From contig JBJXHB010000056.1 in NCBI GenBank assembly GCA_046160725.1, positions 1-6,233 on the forward strand: 6,233 bases of DNA. Direction: 5' to 3'. Every line of letters begins with the position of its first letter. Position 1 is the stretch's first letter. Positions 1 to 6,076 of the stretch are shown here, piece by piece. The notes beneath the pieces are model-generated. The model did not search any database and was not told where the DNA came from. It saw only the letters and a list, made by a program, of their open reading frames with translations. The position numbers and the translations under genes are program-made. The stretch comes from JBJXHB01 sp046160725. GTDB taxonomy: Bacteria > Pseudomonadota > Gammaproteobacteria > Burkholderiales > Burkholderiaceae_C.

Positions 1-388
1 GCTGTACACCGCCAGCAAACACGCGGTGGTGGGCCTGGTGAAACAACTCGCGTTCGAACTGGCGCCTTTTGTGCGTGTGAACGGCGTGGCGCCAGGCGGT
101 ATCTCCACCGACCTGCGCGGCCCGGAATCACTGGGCATGGCGCAGCGCACGATTGCCAGCATCGATCTGAACAAGACGGCGCCAGATCGCGTGCCCATCG
201 GCATGGTGCCCAGCGCTCGCGACTACGCGGCGGCCTATGTGTTCTTCGCCAGCCGCGCAGACCACATCCCGGCAACCGGCAGCATCCTCAACCACGACGG
301 TGGGTTCGGCATCCGCGGGCTGCGCCAGACCATGGGCGGGCGCGAGCTGCCCGAACGCATCGCGCAACGCCAACAAGGATCAACATGA
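1..388 (+). CDS. bphB: cis-dihydrodiol dehydrogenase, BphB/HcaB-type short-chain dehydrogenase (5' end missing)
   Basis: The gene enters from the left edge; base 2 begins the first complete codon and 128 residues plus a TGA stop are visible. The family oxidises aromatic cis-dihydrodiols to catechols with NAD+ in the cytoplasm. The visible part opens with LYTASKHAVVGLV, which holds the catalytic Tyr and Lys of the SDR YxxxK motif. It continues with the RVNGVAPGGISTDLRGP stretch, closely resembling BphB as I remember it, and a C-terminal NHDGGFGIRG segment. In BphB the catalytic Tyr lies near residue 155, so the full protein would be about 280 residues, the usual length; the NAD-binding Rossmann half lies outside the window. 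The stop overlaps the start of the next gene (ATGA), so the two are probably translationally coupled. The family call is firm. The symbol is family-level only: related dehydrogenases act on biphenyl, phenylpropionate or alkylbenzene dihydrodiols. Confidence 0.9.
   Translation, partial: LYTASKHAVVGLVKQLAFELAPFVRVNGVAPGGISTDLRGPESLGMAQRTIASIDLNKTAPDRVPIGMVPSARDYAAAYVFFASRADHIPATGSILNHDGGFGIRGLRQTMGGRELPERIAQRQQGST
375..379 (+). promoter_or_regulatory. Shine-Dalgarno site of the extradiol dioxygenase
   Basis: AAGGA lies 5 bases before the ATG at 385, inside the last codons of the upstream dehydrogenase. It is the clearest ribosome binding site in the catabolic cluster and supports the 385 start. 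The other cluster genes lack an obvious site. Confidence 0.6.
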
Positions 389-1275
389 AAGCTCCAGCGT
401 CCGTTGCCGTCAAGGCACTGGCCTATGTCGGTGTGGCCGTGGAAGATCCGACAGCCTGGCTGCGCTTTGCCACCGAGGTGCTGGGTGCGATGCCTGCCGA
501 AGCCGCCGATGGCGCCAACCGGCTGCGCATCGACCAGCGCGGCTGGCGCATCGCCGTGGAGCACGGTGCGCAAAACGATCTGGCCTTCGTCGGGTTTGAA
601 GTGGCGAACGAGACCGCGCTGGCGGCGCTGGGCCAGCATCTGGCCGGGCTGGGCATCAGCGTCACCGAAGGCGATGCGGCGCTGCTGGCCGACCGAGGCG
701 TCATCCGGCTGCTGCGCTGCGTGGACCCGATCGGCACCGCGGTGGAAATCAGCTGCGGTGCCACCGAGCGCTTCGAGCGCCCGTTTGCCTCACCCGCTGG
801 CGTGAGCGGCTTCGTGACCGGCGATCAAGGGCTCGGGCACATCGTGCTGGGCTGCAGCGACATCGCGGCCATGCGGCGCTTCTACGTTGACGGACTGGGC
901 TTTCGACTGAGCGACCGCATCCGCATGTCCATGGGTGGCATCGGCCCGGTGCAGATGGAGTTCTTCCATTGCAACGCCCGCCACCACACGCTGGCCCTGG
1001 TGCCGGCGCGGCGGCCGCGCAGCATCTTTCACTTCATGCTGCAGGCGGCGAGCCTGGACGACGTGGGATTTGCCTACGACCGAGTCGTGGCCGGTGGCGG
1101 CAAGATCACCGCCACATTGGGCCGCCACACCAACGACCACATGTTCTCGTTCTACGCGGCCACGCCGGGCGGCATCGAGGTCGAGTTCGGCTACGGTGCC
1201 CGCACGGTGAACCCCACCACCTGGCGCGACAGCCTGCACCACAAGCCCAGCATGTGGGGCCACAAGCGCGGTTGA
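385..1275 (+). CDS. bphC: Extradiol (meta-cleavage) ring dioxygenase, BphC type, two-domain VOC family
   Basis: A 296-residue type I extradiol dioxygenase, which uses Fe(II) and O2 to open a catechol ring next to its hydroxyls. The N-terminal vicinal-oxygen-chelate domain covers about residues 8-125 and carries no metal site. The catalytic domain covers about 148-272. Comparison with remembered BphC numbering (His146, His210, Glu260 as iron ligands) puts the ligands at His152 (GLGHIVL), His216 (IFHFML) and Glu267 (GIEVEFGYG). Second-sphere residues also line up: His201 (ARHHTLAL), His248 and Asp251 (GRHTNDHM) and Tyr257 (FSFYAATPGG). The C terminus SMWGHK is shared with BphC-like enzymes. Every key residue is present, so the enzyme should be active. 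It starts at an ATG overlapping the previous stop and ends 58 bp before the hydrolase that would take its product. The exact catechol is unknown; the symbol is family-level. Confidence 0.93.
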   Translation: MKAPASVAVKALAYVGVAVEDPTAWLRFATEVLGAMPAEAADGANRLRIDQRGWRIAVEHGAQNDLAFVGFEVANETALAALGQHLAGLGISVTEGDAALLADRGVIRLLRCVDPIGTAVEISCGATERFERPFASPAGVSGFVTGDQGLGHIVLGCSDIAAMRRFYVDGLGFRLSDRIRMSMGGIGPVQMEFFHCNARHHTLALVPARRPRSIFHFMLQAASLDDVGFAYDRVVAGGGKITATLGRHTNDHMFSFYAATPGGIEVEFGYGARTVNPTTWRDSLHHKPSMWGHKRG

Positions 1276-1281
1276 GCGCTT
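1264..1281. repeat. Short perfect inverted repeat at the end of the dioxygenase gene
   Basis: AAGCGC (1264-1269) and GCGCTT (1276-1281) form a 6-bp stem around a 6-base loop that contains the TGA stop. No T-tract follows, so it is not a convincing intrinsic terminator. It might be an mRNA-stabilising hairpin or chance; hairpins of this size are common in G+C-rich DNA. Confidence 0.3.
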
Positions 1282-1333
1282 CCAGATATACAACCGCGGG
1301 CAAGAACTTCGCAAACCCAGCACCACCATCGCC

Positions 1334-2194
1334 ATGACCACGCCCTCATCCACCGCAGCACTCACCGAAGCCGGCACCAGCAATTTCGTCACCGTTGACG
1401 GCACCAAGATCCACTACCACGAGGCCGGCTCTGGCGAGCCGCTGGTGCTGCTGCATGGCGGTGGGCCCGGGGCGACGGGCTGGTCCAACTACAACCGCAA
1501 CATGCCGGCGCTGGCGCAGCAGTTCCGCGTCATCGTGCCGGACCTGCCGGGCTTCGGACTGTCAGACATGAAGCCGCGCGACCAGAACACCTGGGAGTGG
1601 TACGGGCCGCTGATGGGCCGCTTTCTCGACGTGTTGGGCATCGACCGCGCGCACTTCGTGGGCAACTCGCTGGGCGGCGCCACGACGCTGGTGCTGGCGC
1701 TGGAGCGGCCAGAAAAGGTCCACCGCATGGTGCTGATGGGCAGCGCCGGCGGCTTGCCCCTGTTCACCGTGGCGCCCACCGATGCCATCAAGACGCTGCT
1801 CTTCTTCTACGACGGCGAAGGCCCTTCGAAGGCGCGCCTGAAAGGCTTCGTCAACCAGTTCGTGTTCGACCCATCGCAGATCACCGACGAGTTGCTGGAC
1901 CAGCGCATGGCCGCTGCGATGCGGCCCGAGATCGTCGACAACCCGCCCATGCGCCCGGTACCCGGCAAGCCGCGCCAGGAGATTTGGCGCGATGCGCGGC
2001 TGGCCAGCCTGCCGCATGACGTGATGTTCATCTGGGGCCGCGAAGACCGCGTGATGCCGATCGCCGGTGTGTTCGTGCTGCTCAAGCAGATTCCGAAGGC
2101 GCGGCTGTACGTGCTGCCGCGCTGTGGCCACTGGGCGCAGTGGGAGCATGCGGCGGAGTTCAACCGCGTGTCGGCCGGCTTCCTGGCCGCCTGA
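1334..2194 (+). CDS. bphD: Meta-cleavage product C-C bond hydrolase, BphD-type alpha/beta hydrolase
   Basis: A 286-residue cytoplasmic alpha/beta hydrolase. The family hydrolyses the ring-fission product (a 2-hydroxy-6-oxo-hexa-2,4-dienoate) to 2-hydroxypenta-2,4-dienoate plus a carboxylic acid. The oxyanion/active-site loop HGGGPGATGWSNYNRN is at 41-56. The nucleophile elbow GNSLGGATT gives Ser112, WGREDRVMP gives Asp238, and CGHWAQWEH gives His266, which matches the Ser112/Asp237/His265 triad of BphD. Arg191 (DELLDQR) and Trp267 match the BphD residues that hold the dienoate. Length and start fit the family, and an N-terminal ALTEAGTSNFV segment aligns with BphD, although no good Shine-Dalgarno site precedes the ATG. 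The gene lies 58 bp after the dioxygenase. The lid region (about 140-215) sets substrate range and looks different from the biphenyl enzyme, so the acid released is unknown. The symbol is family-level. Confidence 0.92.
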   Translation: MTTPSSTAALTEAGTSNFVTVDGTKIHYHEAGSGEPLVLLHGGGPGATGWSNYNRNMPALAQQFRVIVPDLPGFGLSDMKPRDQNTWEWYGPLMGRFLDVLGIDRAHFVGNSLGGATTLVLALERPEKVHRMVLMGSAGGLPLFTVAPTDAIKTLLFFYDGEGPSKARLKGFVNQFVFDPSQITDELLDQRMAAAMRPEIVDNPPMRPVPGKPRQEIWRDARLASLPHDVMFIWGREDRVMPIAGVFVLLKQIPKARLYVLPRCGHWAQWEHAAEFNRVSAGFLAA

Positions 2195-2229
2195 GTGCAG
2201 GGCGGGCCCACGGCAGCAACGCTTCGCCC

Positions 2230-3186
2230 ATGACAGCGCCGCCGCCCGCCAAGGCGCATGAACTCGAGCAGCTTGGCCACGACGTGCGGCTGGATGGCGT
2301 GGGCTTCTGGCGCATCCGGCCACAGGCGCCGTTCCGCCGCCAGTTGGAGCCGGGAGCGGTGGTGTACTTTCTGGCGGTGGTGCGAGGCGAGCTGCGGCTG
2401 AAGGTGCAGTTTGCGCAGGAAGACACCATCCGCCTGTCAGCAGGCGATGCCGTTTCGCTGAGTGGCATGACGCAGCATCTGTTCGAGGCCGGCCGCCTGC
2501 GCGGCGACGATGGGGCCGCCAGTCGCTTCGAGTTGCTGGACTTCGCACTCGGGCGCGACCCCACGGCAGACATCGAATTGATGATCGGCATAGCGCCGCA
2601 TGAAGCGATGTCGCTGGCCAACATGATCAACGGCCCGCTGGTCATTCGCCGCGGGCGTGATGCGGAGTACGCCAGGCACATCTGGAAAGCCTTTGAGTTC
2701 CTGGAGGACGAATACAGCGAGTCGGAGATGCATTTCGACCGTGACCAGGTGGTTCGCCGCATGGCCGAAATCATGTCGATCAACATCAACCGCGCGATCA
2801 GCCACCGGGGCGATGCGGGCATGCGCAGCTTCACCGCGCGCCGCTCCAAGGCCTATGACCGGCGCATGCGCGGCATCTGGCGGTCGCTGTCGCAGTTTCT
2901 GCAGCGGCCGTTCGACCCCTGGAGCCTGGACCAGTTGGCGCGCATTGGCGGCGTCTCGCGCACCAGCTATTGCGATGGCTTCCGCAAGGCCACGGGCATG
3001 GCCCCGAAGAAGAGCCTGACCCGCATCCGCATGGCGCTGATCGCCCGGCGACTGTCGGCTGAGCGACTGCCGTTGGATGAGGCCGCCGAGATCGCGGGTT
3101 ACAGCTCGGCGTCGGCCTTCATCCGCGCCTTCCAGCGCGAGTTTCGTCAAACCCCCAGACGCTGGCGCGCCTCCCAGCAGCCCTGA
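2230..3186 (+). CDS. AraC-family transcriptional regulator with N-terminal cupin-like sensor domain
   Basis: A probable 318-residue DNA-binding regulator. The first third (about residues 35-95) resembles the cupin-like effector domain of AraC regulators, with the stretches LEPGAVVYFLAVV and SAGDAVSLSGMTQH. The C-terminal hundred residues hold the paired helix-turn-helix. The first is around WSLDQLARIGGVSRTSY (about 231-247) and the second is the AraC signature AEIAGYSSASAFIRAFQREF (about 286-305), followed by RQTPRRWR. I chose the ATG at 2230. The frame stays open back to a GTG at 2140, but that extension overlaps the hydrolase C terminus and adds residues unlike the family. No clear ribosome binding site is present. 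The gene sits 35 bp after the hydrolase, on the same strand and within the catabolic run, so it probably controls this pathway; the effector is unknown. The class is certain, the target is inferred. Confidence 0.9.
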   Translation: MTAPPPAKAHELEQLGHDVRLDGVGFWRIRPQAPFRRQLEPGAVVYFLAVVRGELRLKVQFAQEDTIRLSAGDAVSLSGMTQHLFEAGRLRGDDGAASRFELLDFALGRDPTADIELMIGIAPHEAMSLANMINGPLVIRRGRDAEYARHIWKAFEFLEDEYSESEMHFDRDQVVRRMAEIMSININRAISHRGDAGMRSFTARRSKAYDRRMRGIWRSLSQFLQRPFDPWSLDQLARIGGVSRTSYCDGFRKATGMAPKKSLTRIRMALIARRLSAERLPLDEAAEIAGYSSASAFIRAFQREFRQTPRRWRASQQP

Positions 3187-3213
3187 TTCCAATCACTCAC
3201 CCACACCACAGAC

Positions 3214-3993
3214 ATGACCCACATTGAAGCCGCCGCGCAAGCCATCCGCCAAGCCCGGGCCCAGCGCCAGACCATCAGCCGCATCTCTGACAGCCACGGC
3301 ATTGCCGGGATCGACGCCGCCTACCAGGTGGCCGAGATCAACACCCGCGCCCGGTTGGCCGAGCCGGGGCGTCGCGTGGTGGGGCTCAAGGTCGGGCTGA
3401 CCAGCAAGGCCGTGCAGCAGCAGATCGGCGTTGACCAACCCGACTTCGGCCTGCTCTTCGACGACATGGAATACCTCGATGCGGACGCGGTGCCGATGTC
3501 GCGCCTGATCCAGCCCAAGGCCGAGGCCGAGGTCGCCTTCGTGGTCGGCCGCGACCTGCGCGCCGAATCACCGACCTGGGCGGAGTTTCTGCTGGCGTTG
3601 GACCATGCCTTGCCAGCGCTGGAGATCGTCGACAGCGTCATCCGCGACTGGAAGATCACCCTGGTGGACACGGTGGCCGACAACGCGTCGTCGGCGCTGT
3701 ACGTGCTGGGTCATCAACCGGTGGCCGTGGCCACCCTGGCGCTGGGTGAATTGGGCATGCAGTTGACGCTCAACGGGCAGGTGGCCTCGGTGGGCACCGG
3801 TGCCGCCTGCCTGGGGCACCCGTTGCGCGCGGCCTACTGGCTGGCGCGCACCATGGCTGCGCGTGGCCAGCCCTTGCGGGCCGGGCAGGTGATCCTCTCG
3901 GGCGCGTTGGGGCCGATGGTGGCGCTGAAGGCCGGTGACCATGTGCATGCCCGCATCGGCGCGCTGGGCGAGGTGAGCTGCCGCATGGTCTGA
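3214..3993 (+). CDS. mhpD: 2-hydroxypenta-2,4-dienoate (2-keto-4-pentenoate) hydratase, MhpD/BphH family
   Basis: A 259-residue divalent-metal hydratase of the fumarylacetoacetate-hydrolase fold. It adds water to 2-hydroxypenta-2,4-dienoate, the small product of the hydrolase, giving 4-hydroxy-2-oxovalerate. Hallmarks are GLKVGLTSK (Lys59), the metal-binding QPKAEAEVAFV (Glu104 and Glu106), ALEIVDS (Glu137), VADNASSA (around 154-161) and the C-terminal GQVILSGALGP segment. Length matches the family (about 260-270). The ATG at 3214 is the only sensible start, since the next Met is at residue 85. No clear Shine-Dalgarno site precedes it. It begins 27 bp after the AraC gene and closes the catabolic run; it meets selB tail to tail. 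The related oxalocrotonate decarboxylases share this fold, but the preceding hydrolase favours a hydratase role. The symbol is family-level; BphH, TesE and DmpE are equivalents in other pathways. Confidence 0.92.
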   Translation: MTHIEAAAQAIRQARAQRQTISRISDSHGIAGIDAAYQVAEINTRARLAEPGRRVVGLKVGLTSKAVQQQIGVDQPDFGLLFDDMEYLDADAVPMSRLIQPKAEAEVAFVVGRDLRAESPTWAEFLLALDHALPALEIVDSVIRDWKITLVDTVADNASSALYVLGHQPVAVATLALGELGMQLTLNGQVASVGTGAACLGHPLRAAYWLARTMAARGQPLRAGQVILSGALGPMVALKAGDHVHARIGALGEVSCRMV

Positions 3994-4007
3994 CCGTACG
4001 GGCTCAC
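3973..4007. repeat. Inverted repeat at the convergent gene ends; weak candidate bidirectional terminator
   Basis: GTGAGC (3973-3978) and GCTCAC (4002-4007) can pair around a 23-base loop. That loop contains the perfect palindrome CCGTACGG (3994-4001), which fills most of the 10 bp between the hydratase and selB stops. Neither side has a T-tract and the outer stem is short, so termination here is only a possibility. Confidence 0.2.
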
Positions 4008-5893
4008 GCCACCAGCGTTCGTCTTTCGTTGGCAAATCGGGTCAGCCCGCGACGGTCGAAGAATTCCAGCAACTGGATGGTGAGGTTGCGGCCGACGCCC
4101 GAGCGGTCACGAAAGCTGGCGGCGTCAAAGCGACCATCAGGCGCGGCGGCGGCGGTGTCGCGCAGCACCTGCACCAGGCCTTCCATCACCTCGGGCAGGA
4201 AGAACCGGTTCTTTGCCGCCTGCACCAGATGCCCCAAGGCGGCGATACGCTGCAGCGCGGTGGTGGCCGCGGGCAGGTCCAGGTTCAACAACGGCGCCAA
4301 TTCGCCCAGCGGCGGCGGGCGCAGGCCCATGGGCTCCATCAGGGCCCGCAGGCGCAGCAGCAAGGCCTGGTCGGCCGCGTCCAGCTGCGGCTGGTGGCTG
4401 GGCAGCCGCAGGTGAAAGCCCTGGCGCAGCACGGTGCCATCGGCCAGGCGCTGGCGCAAGGCGGCCTGGCGCACAACGGGGTCCACGGCCTTGTTCAAGA
4501 CCAGGTGCAACGCGACTTGAAAGGCCGCTTCGTCGGGCCCCAGCGCATGCGGCTGCTGTGCGTGGCAGGCGGCCAAGGTGTCGTCTACCGCCAGCAGCAC
4601 AACCTGCCACGCGGCGGCTGACAACACGCGCAGGCCGCCGGGGTGTGGCAGCTCGTGCAGGTTCATGGCACGGCGCAGCGCCACCCCATCGTCAAGGTTC
4701 CAGGCGCGCGCCAACAGTGGCCACTCCACGCCTTCGGGGTGATGTTCCACCAAGGCCTGCAGCGCAGCGCCTGCATCGGGCAAGGCCATGGCCTGCAGGT
4801 CGGCCAGCCGTTCGGGCCGCGCACGGCCGCGCGCTGGCGCAAAGGGGTCGATGACCTCACCGCCGCCGGCCAGCGTGGCGCCGTCGCGCAGCACGAAGCG
4901 GTCCAACCCCAAGGCGCTGACGGGCTGTGCCAGCACCAGTTGCACCCAGCCGCTCTCGCCCGGGTTCAGCCGCGCCGGGTGTAAAGGCACCGCGCGCACC
5001 GGCACGGCCAGCGCCCCCAGGTGCAGGTGCAGGGCCTGGTCGCTGTTCAGCGCGCGCGCCGCCGGCAGCAGCTGCAGCCGCACGTCCCGCCGCTGGGTGG
5101 GCGCGTGCAGTTCGGGAGCCACCAGCATGTCACCGCGGGCGATGGCGTGGCGGTCAGCGCCCACCAGGTTCAGCGCACAGCGCTGGCCGGCCTGGACCTG
5201 ATCAACCGCCACGCCATGCACCTGCAGCCCGCGCACGCGCACCGGCTGGCCTTGCGGTGACAGGCACAACGTTTCGTCGCGCCGCAAGCGGCCGGCTACC
5301 ACGGTGCCGGTGACCACTGCGCCGGCGCCAGGCTGCGTGAAGCAGCGGTCGATCACCAGGCGAAAACCGCCGGCCGCCGAGCGCGGCGTCCATGCACGCT
5401 GCCACTGCACCAGGTGTTGGCGCAGCGCCGGCAGGCCATCACCCGTGACCGTGGACAGCGCGAACATCGGCGCGCCCGCCAGCGCCGTGGCTTGCAGCAC
5501 GCCTGCCATGGCCGCAGCCACTTGGGCCGTGCGCGCTGCGTCCACGCGGTCGGTCTTGGTCAGCACCACGGCCCCCTGCTGCACGCCCAGCAGCGACAGC
5601 ACCGCCAGGTGCTCGCGCGTCTGCGGCATCGGCCCGTCATCGGCCGCCACCACCAGCAGCACGGCATCGACGGCGGCCACGCCGGCCATCATCTGGCGCA
5701 GCAGGCGTTCATGCCCGGGCACGTCGACGAAGGCCAGCGGCGCAGCGCCGTCGAAGCTGGCATGGGCGAAGCCGGGCTCGATGGTCATGCCGCGGCGCTG
5801 CTCTTCGGGCAGGCGGTCGGTGTCAGTGCCGGTCAGCGCGCGGACGAGGCTGGTCTTGCCATGGTCGACATGGCCGGCGGTGGCGATGATCAC
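4004..5893 (-). CDS. selB: Selenocysteine-specific translation elongation factor SelB
   Basis: A 629-residue GTPase that carries selenocysteyl-tRNA to UGA codons marked by a SECIS hairpin in the mRNA. The EF-Tu-like GTPase domain shows G1 GHVDHGKT (7-14), the RGMTIEPGFA switch (34-43), G3 DVPGH (57-61) and G4 TKTD (112-115). Beta-barrel domains follow (about 174-350, including QPGAGAVVTGTVV). The remainder to the end is the winged-helix region that reads mRNA, closing with a typical last wing at 586-629 (GVGRNLTIQLLEFFDRRG). I start it at GTG 5893 because this gives MIIATAGHVDHGKT, the same opening as E. coli SelB (614 residues). The frame is open a further 104 codons upstream, but that stretch is unlike SelB and runs antisense into the neighbouring gene. 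No strong ribosome binding site is seen. It appears monocistronic, with no selA beside it and its 3' end 10 bp from the catabolic cluster. Confidence 0.97.
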   Translation of the reverse strand: MIIATAGHVDHGKTSLVRALTGTDTDRLPEEQRRGMTIEPGFAHASFDGAAPLAFVDVPGHERLLRQMMAGVAAVDAVLLVVAADDGPMPQTREHLAVLSLLGVQQGAVVLTKTDRVDAARTAQVAAAMAGVLQATALAGAPMFALSTVTGDGLPALRQHLVQWQRAWTPRSAAGGFRLVIDRCFTQPGAGAVVTGTVVAGRLRRDETLCLSPQGQPVRVRGLQVHGVAVDQVQAGQRCALNLVGADRHAIARGDMLVAPELHAPTQRRDVRLQLLPAARALNSDQALHLHLGALAVPVRAVPLHPARLNPGESGWVQLVLAQPVSALGLDRFVLRDGATLAGGGEVIDPFAPARGRARPERLADLQAMALPDAGAALQALVEHHPEGVEWPLLARAWNLDDGVALRRAMNLHELPHPGGLRVLSAAAWQVVLLAVDDTLAACHAQQPHALGPDEAAFQVALHLVLNKAVDPVVRQAALRQRLADGTVLRQGFHLRLPSHQPQLDAADQALLLRLRALMEPMGLRPPPLGELAPLLNLDLPAATTALQRIAALGHLVQAAKNRFFLPEVMEGLVQVLRDTAAAAPDGRFDAASFRDRSGVGRNLTIQLLEFFDRRGLTRFANERRTLVA

Positions 5894-5973
5894 CGGGGCC
5901 TGCGCAGCAGCAGAGGGCGAAGGCAGCTCGACATGAGACGGGTGCGGATGAACAGCTCCTGGGGCAACACGAC

Positions 5974-6002
5974 AATGTAGATTCCCACCCTGCCTGCGGC
6001 AA
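5974..6002 (-). promoter_or_regulatory. Candidate sigma70-type promoter for selB
   Basis: Read on the minus strand, TTGCCG (6002-5997) and TACATT (5979-5974) are separated by exactly 17 bp, and each hexamer matches its consensus at 4 of 6 positions. Transcription would start near 5967 and leave a leader of about 75 bases before the GTG at 5893. It is the best promoter-like pair I found in the divergent region, which is otherwise G+C-rich. The assignment rests on sequence match alone. Confidence 0.4.
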
Positions 6003-6016
6003 CCCGCCGGCAACCC
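5997..6016. repeat. Tandem 9-bp direct repeat in the divergent intergenic region
   Basis: CGGCAACCC occurs at 5997-6005 and again at 6008-6016, a period of 11 bp (about one helical turn). The first copy contains the -35 element of the proposed selB promoter and both lie between two divergent genes. The repeat is exact; an operator role is only a suggestion. Confidence 0.45.
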
Positions 6017-6067
6017 TTGGTGGCCGCACCCGCATCGAACACAGAGTGACCGCGCCGTACTGACCTT

Positions 6068-6071
6068 GGAG
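6068..6071 (+). promoter_or_regulatory. Shine-Dalgarno site of the FAD oxidoreductase gene
   Basis: GGAG lies 5 bases before the ATG at 6077 and supports that start. I found no convincing promoter pair for this gene on the plus strand. Confidence 0.5.
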
Positions 6072-6076
6072 CCGAG

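Noticed and set aside
2140..2229. Upstream GTG start for the AraC regulator
   Set aside because: It would overlap the hydrolase C terminus by 55 bases and add 30 residues that look like out-of-frame translation of that gene. The ATG at 2230 is a better start.
1562..2548. Long minus-strand open frame (328 codons) opposite the hydrolase and regulator genes
   Set aside because: It is antisense to two well-supported genes, has low-complexity Arg/Ala/His-rich composition and no family motif. This is typical of mirror frames in G+C-rich DNA.
5304..5936. Plus-strand open frames opposite selB, including ones of about 190-210 codons
   Set aside because: They lie wholly antisense to the conserved GTPase domain of SelB and encode Ser/Ala/Arg/His-rich sequence without recognisable domains.
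6017..6045. Plus-strand promoter (TTGGTG with a hexamer 17 bp downstream) for the oxidoreductase gene
   Set aside because: The downstream hexamer has almost no resemblance to a -10 element, so I did not annotate it.
5894..6076. tRNA-Sec (selC) or a SECIS-like hairpin next to selB
   Set aside because: I looked for a cloverleaf-like set of stems or a stable long hairpin by eye and saw only short stems such as CTGCGCAG. There is not enough to call an RNA element without a folding calculation.
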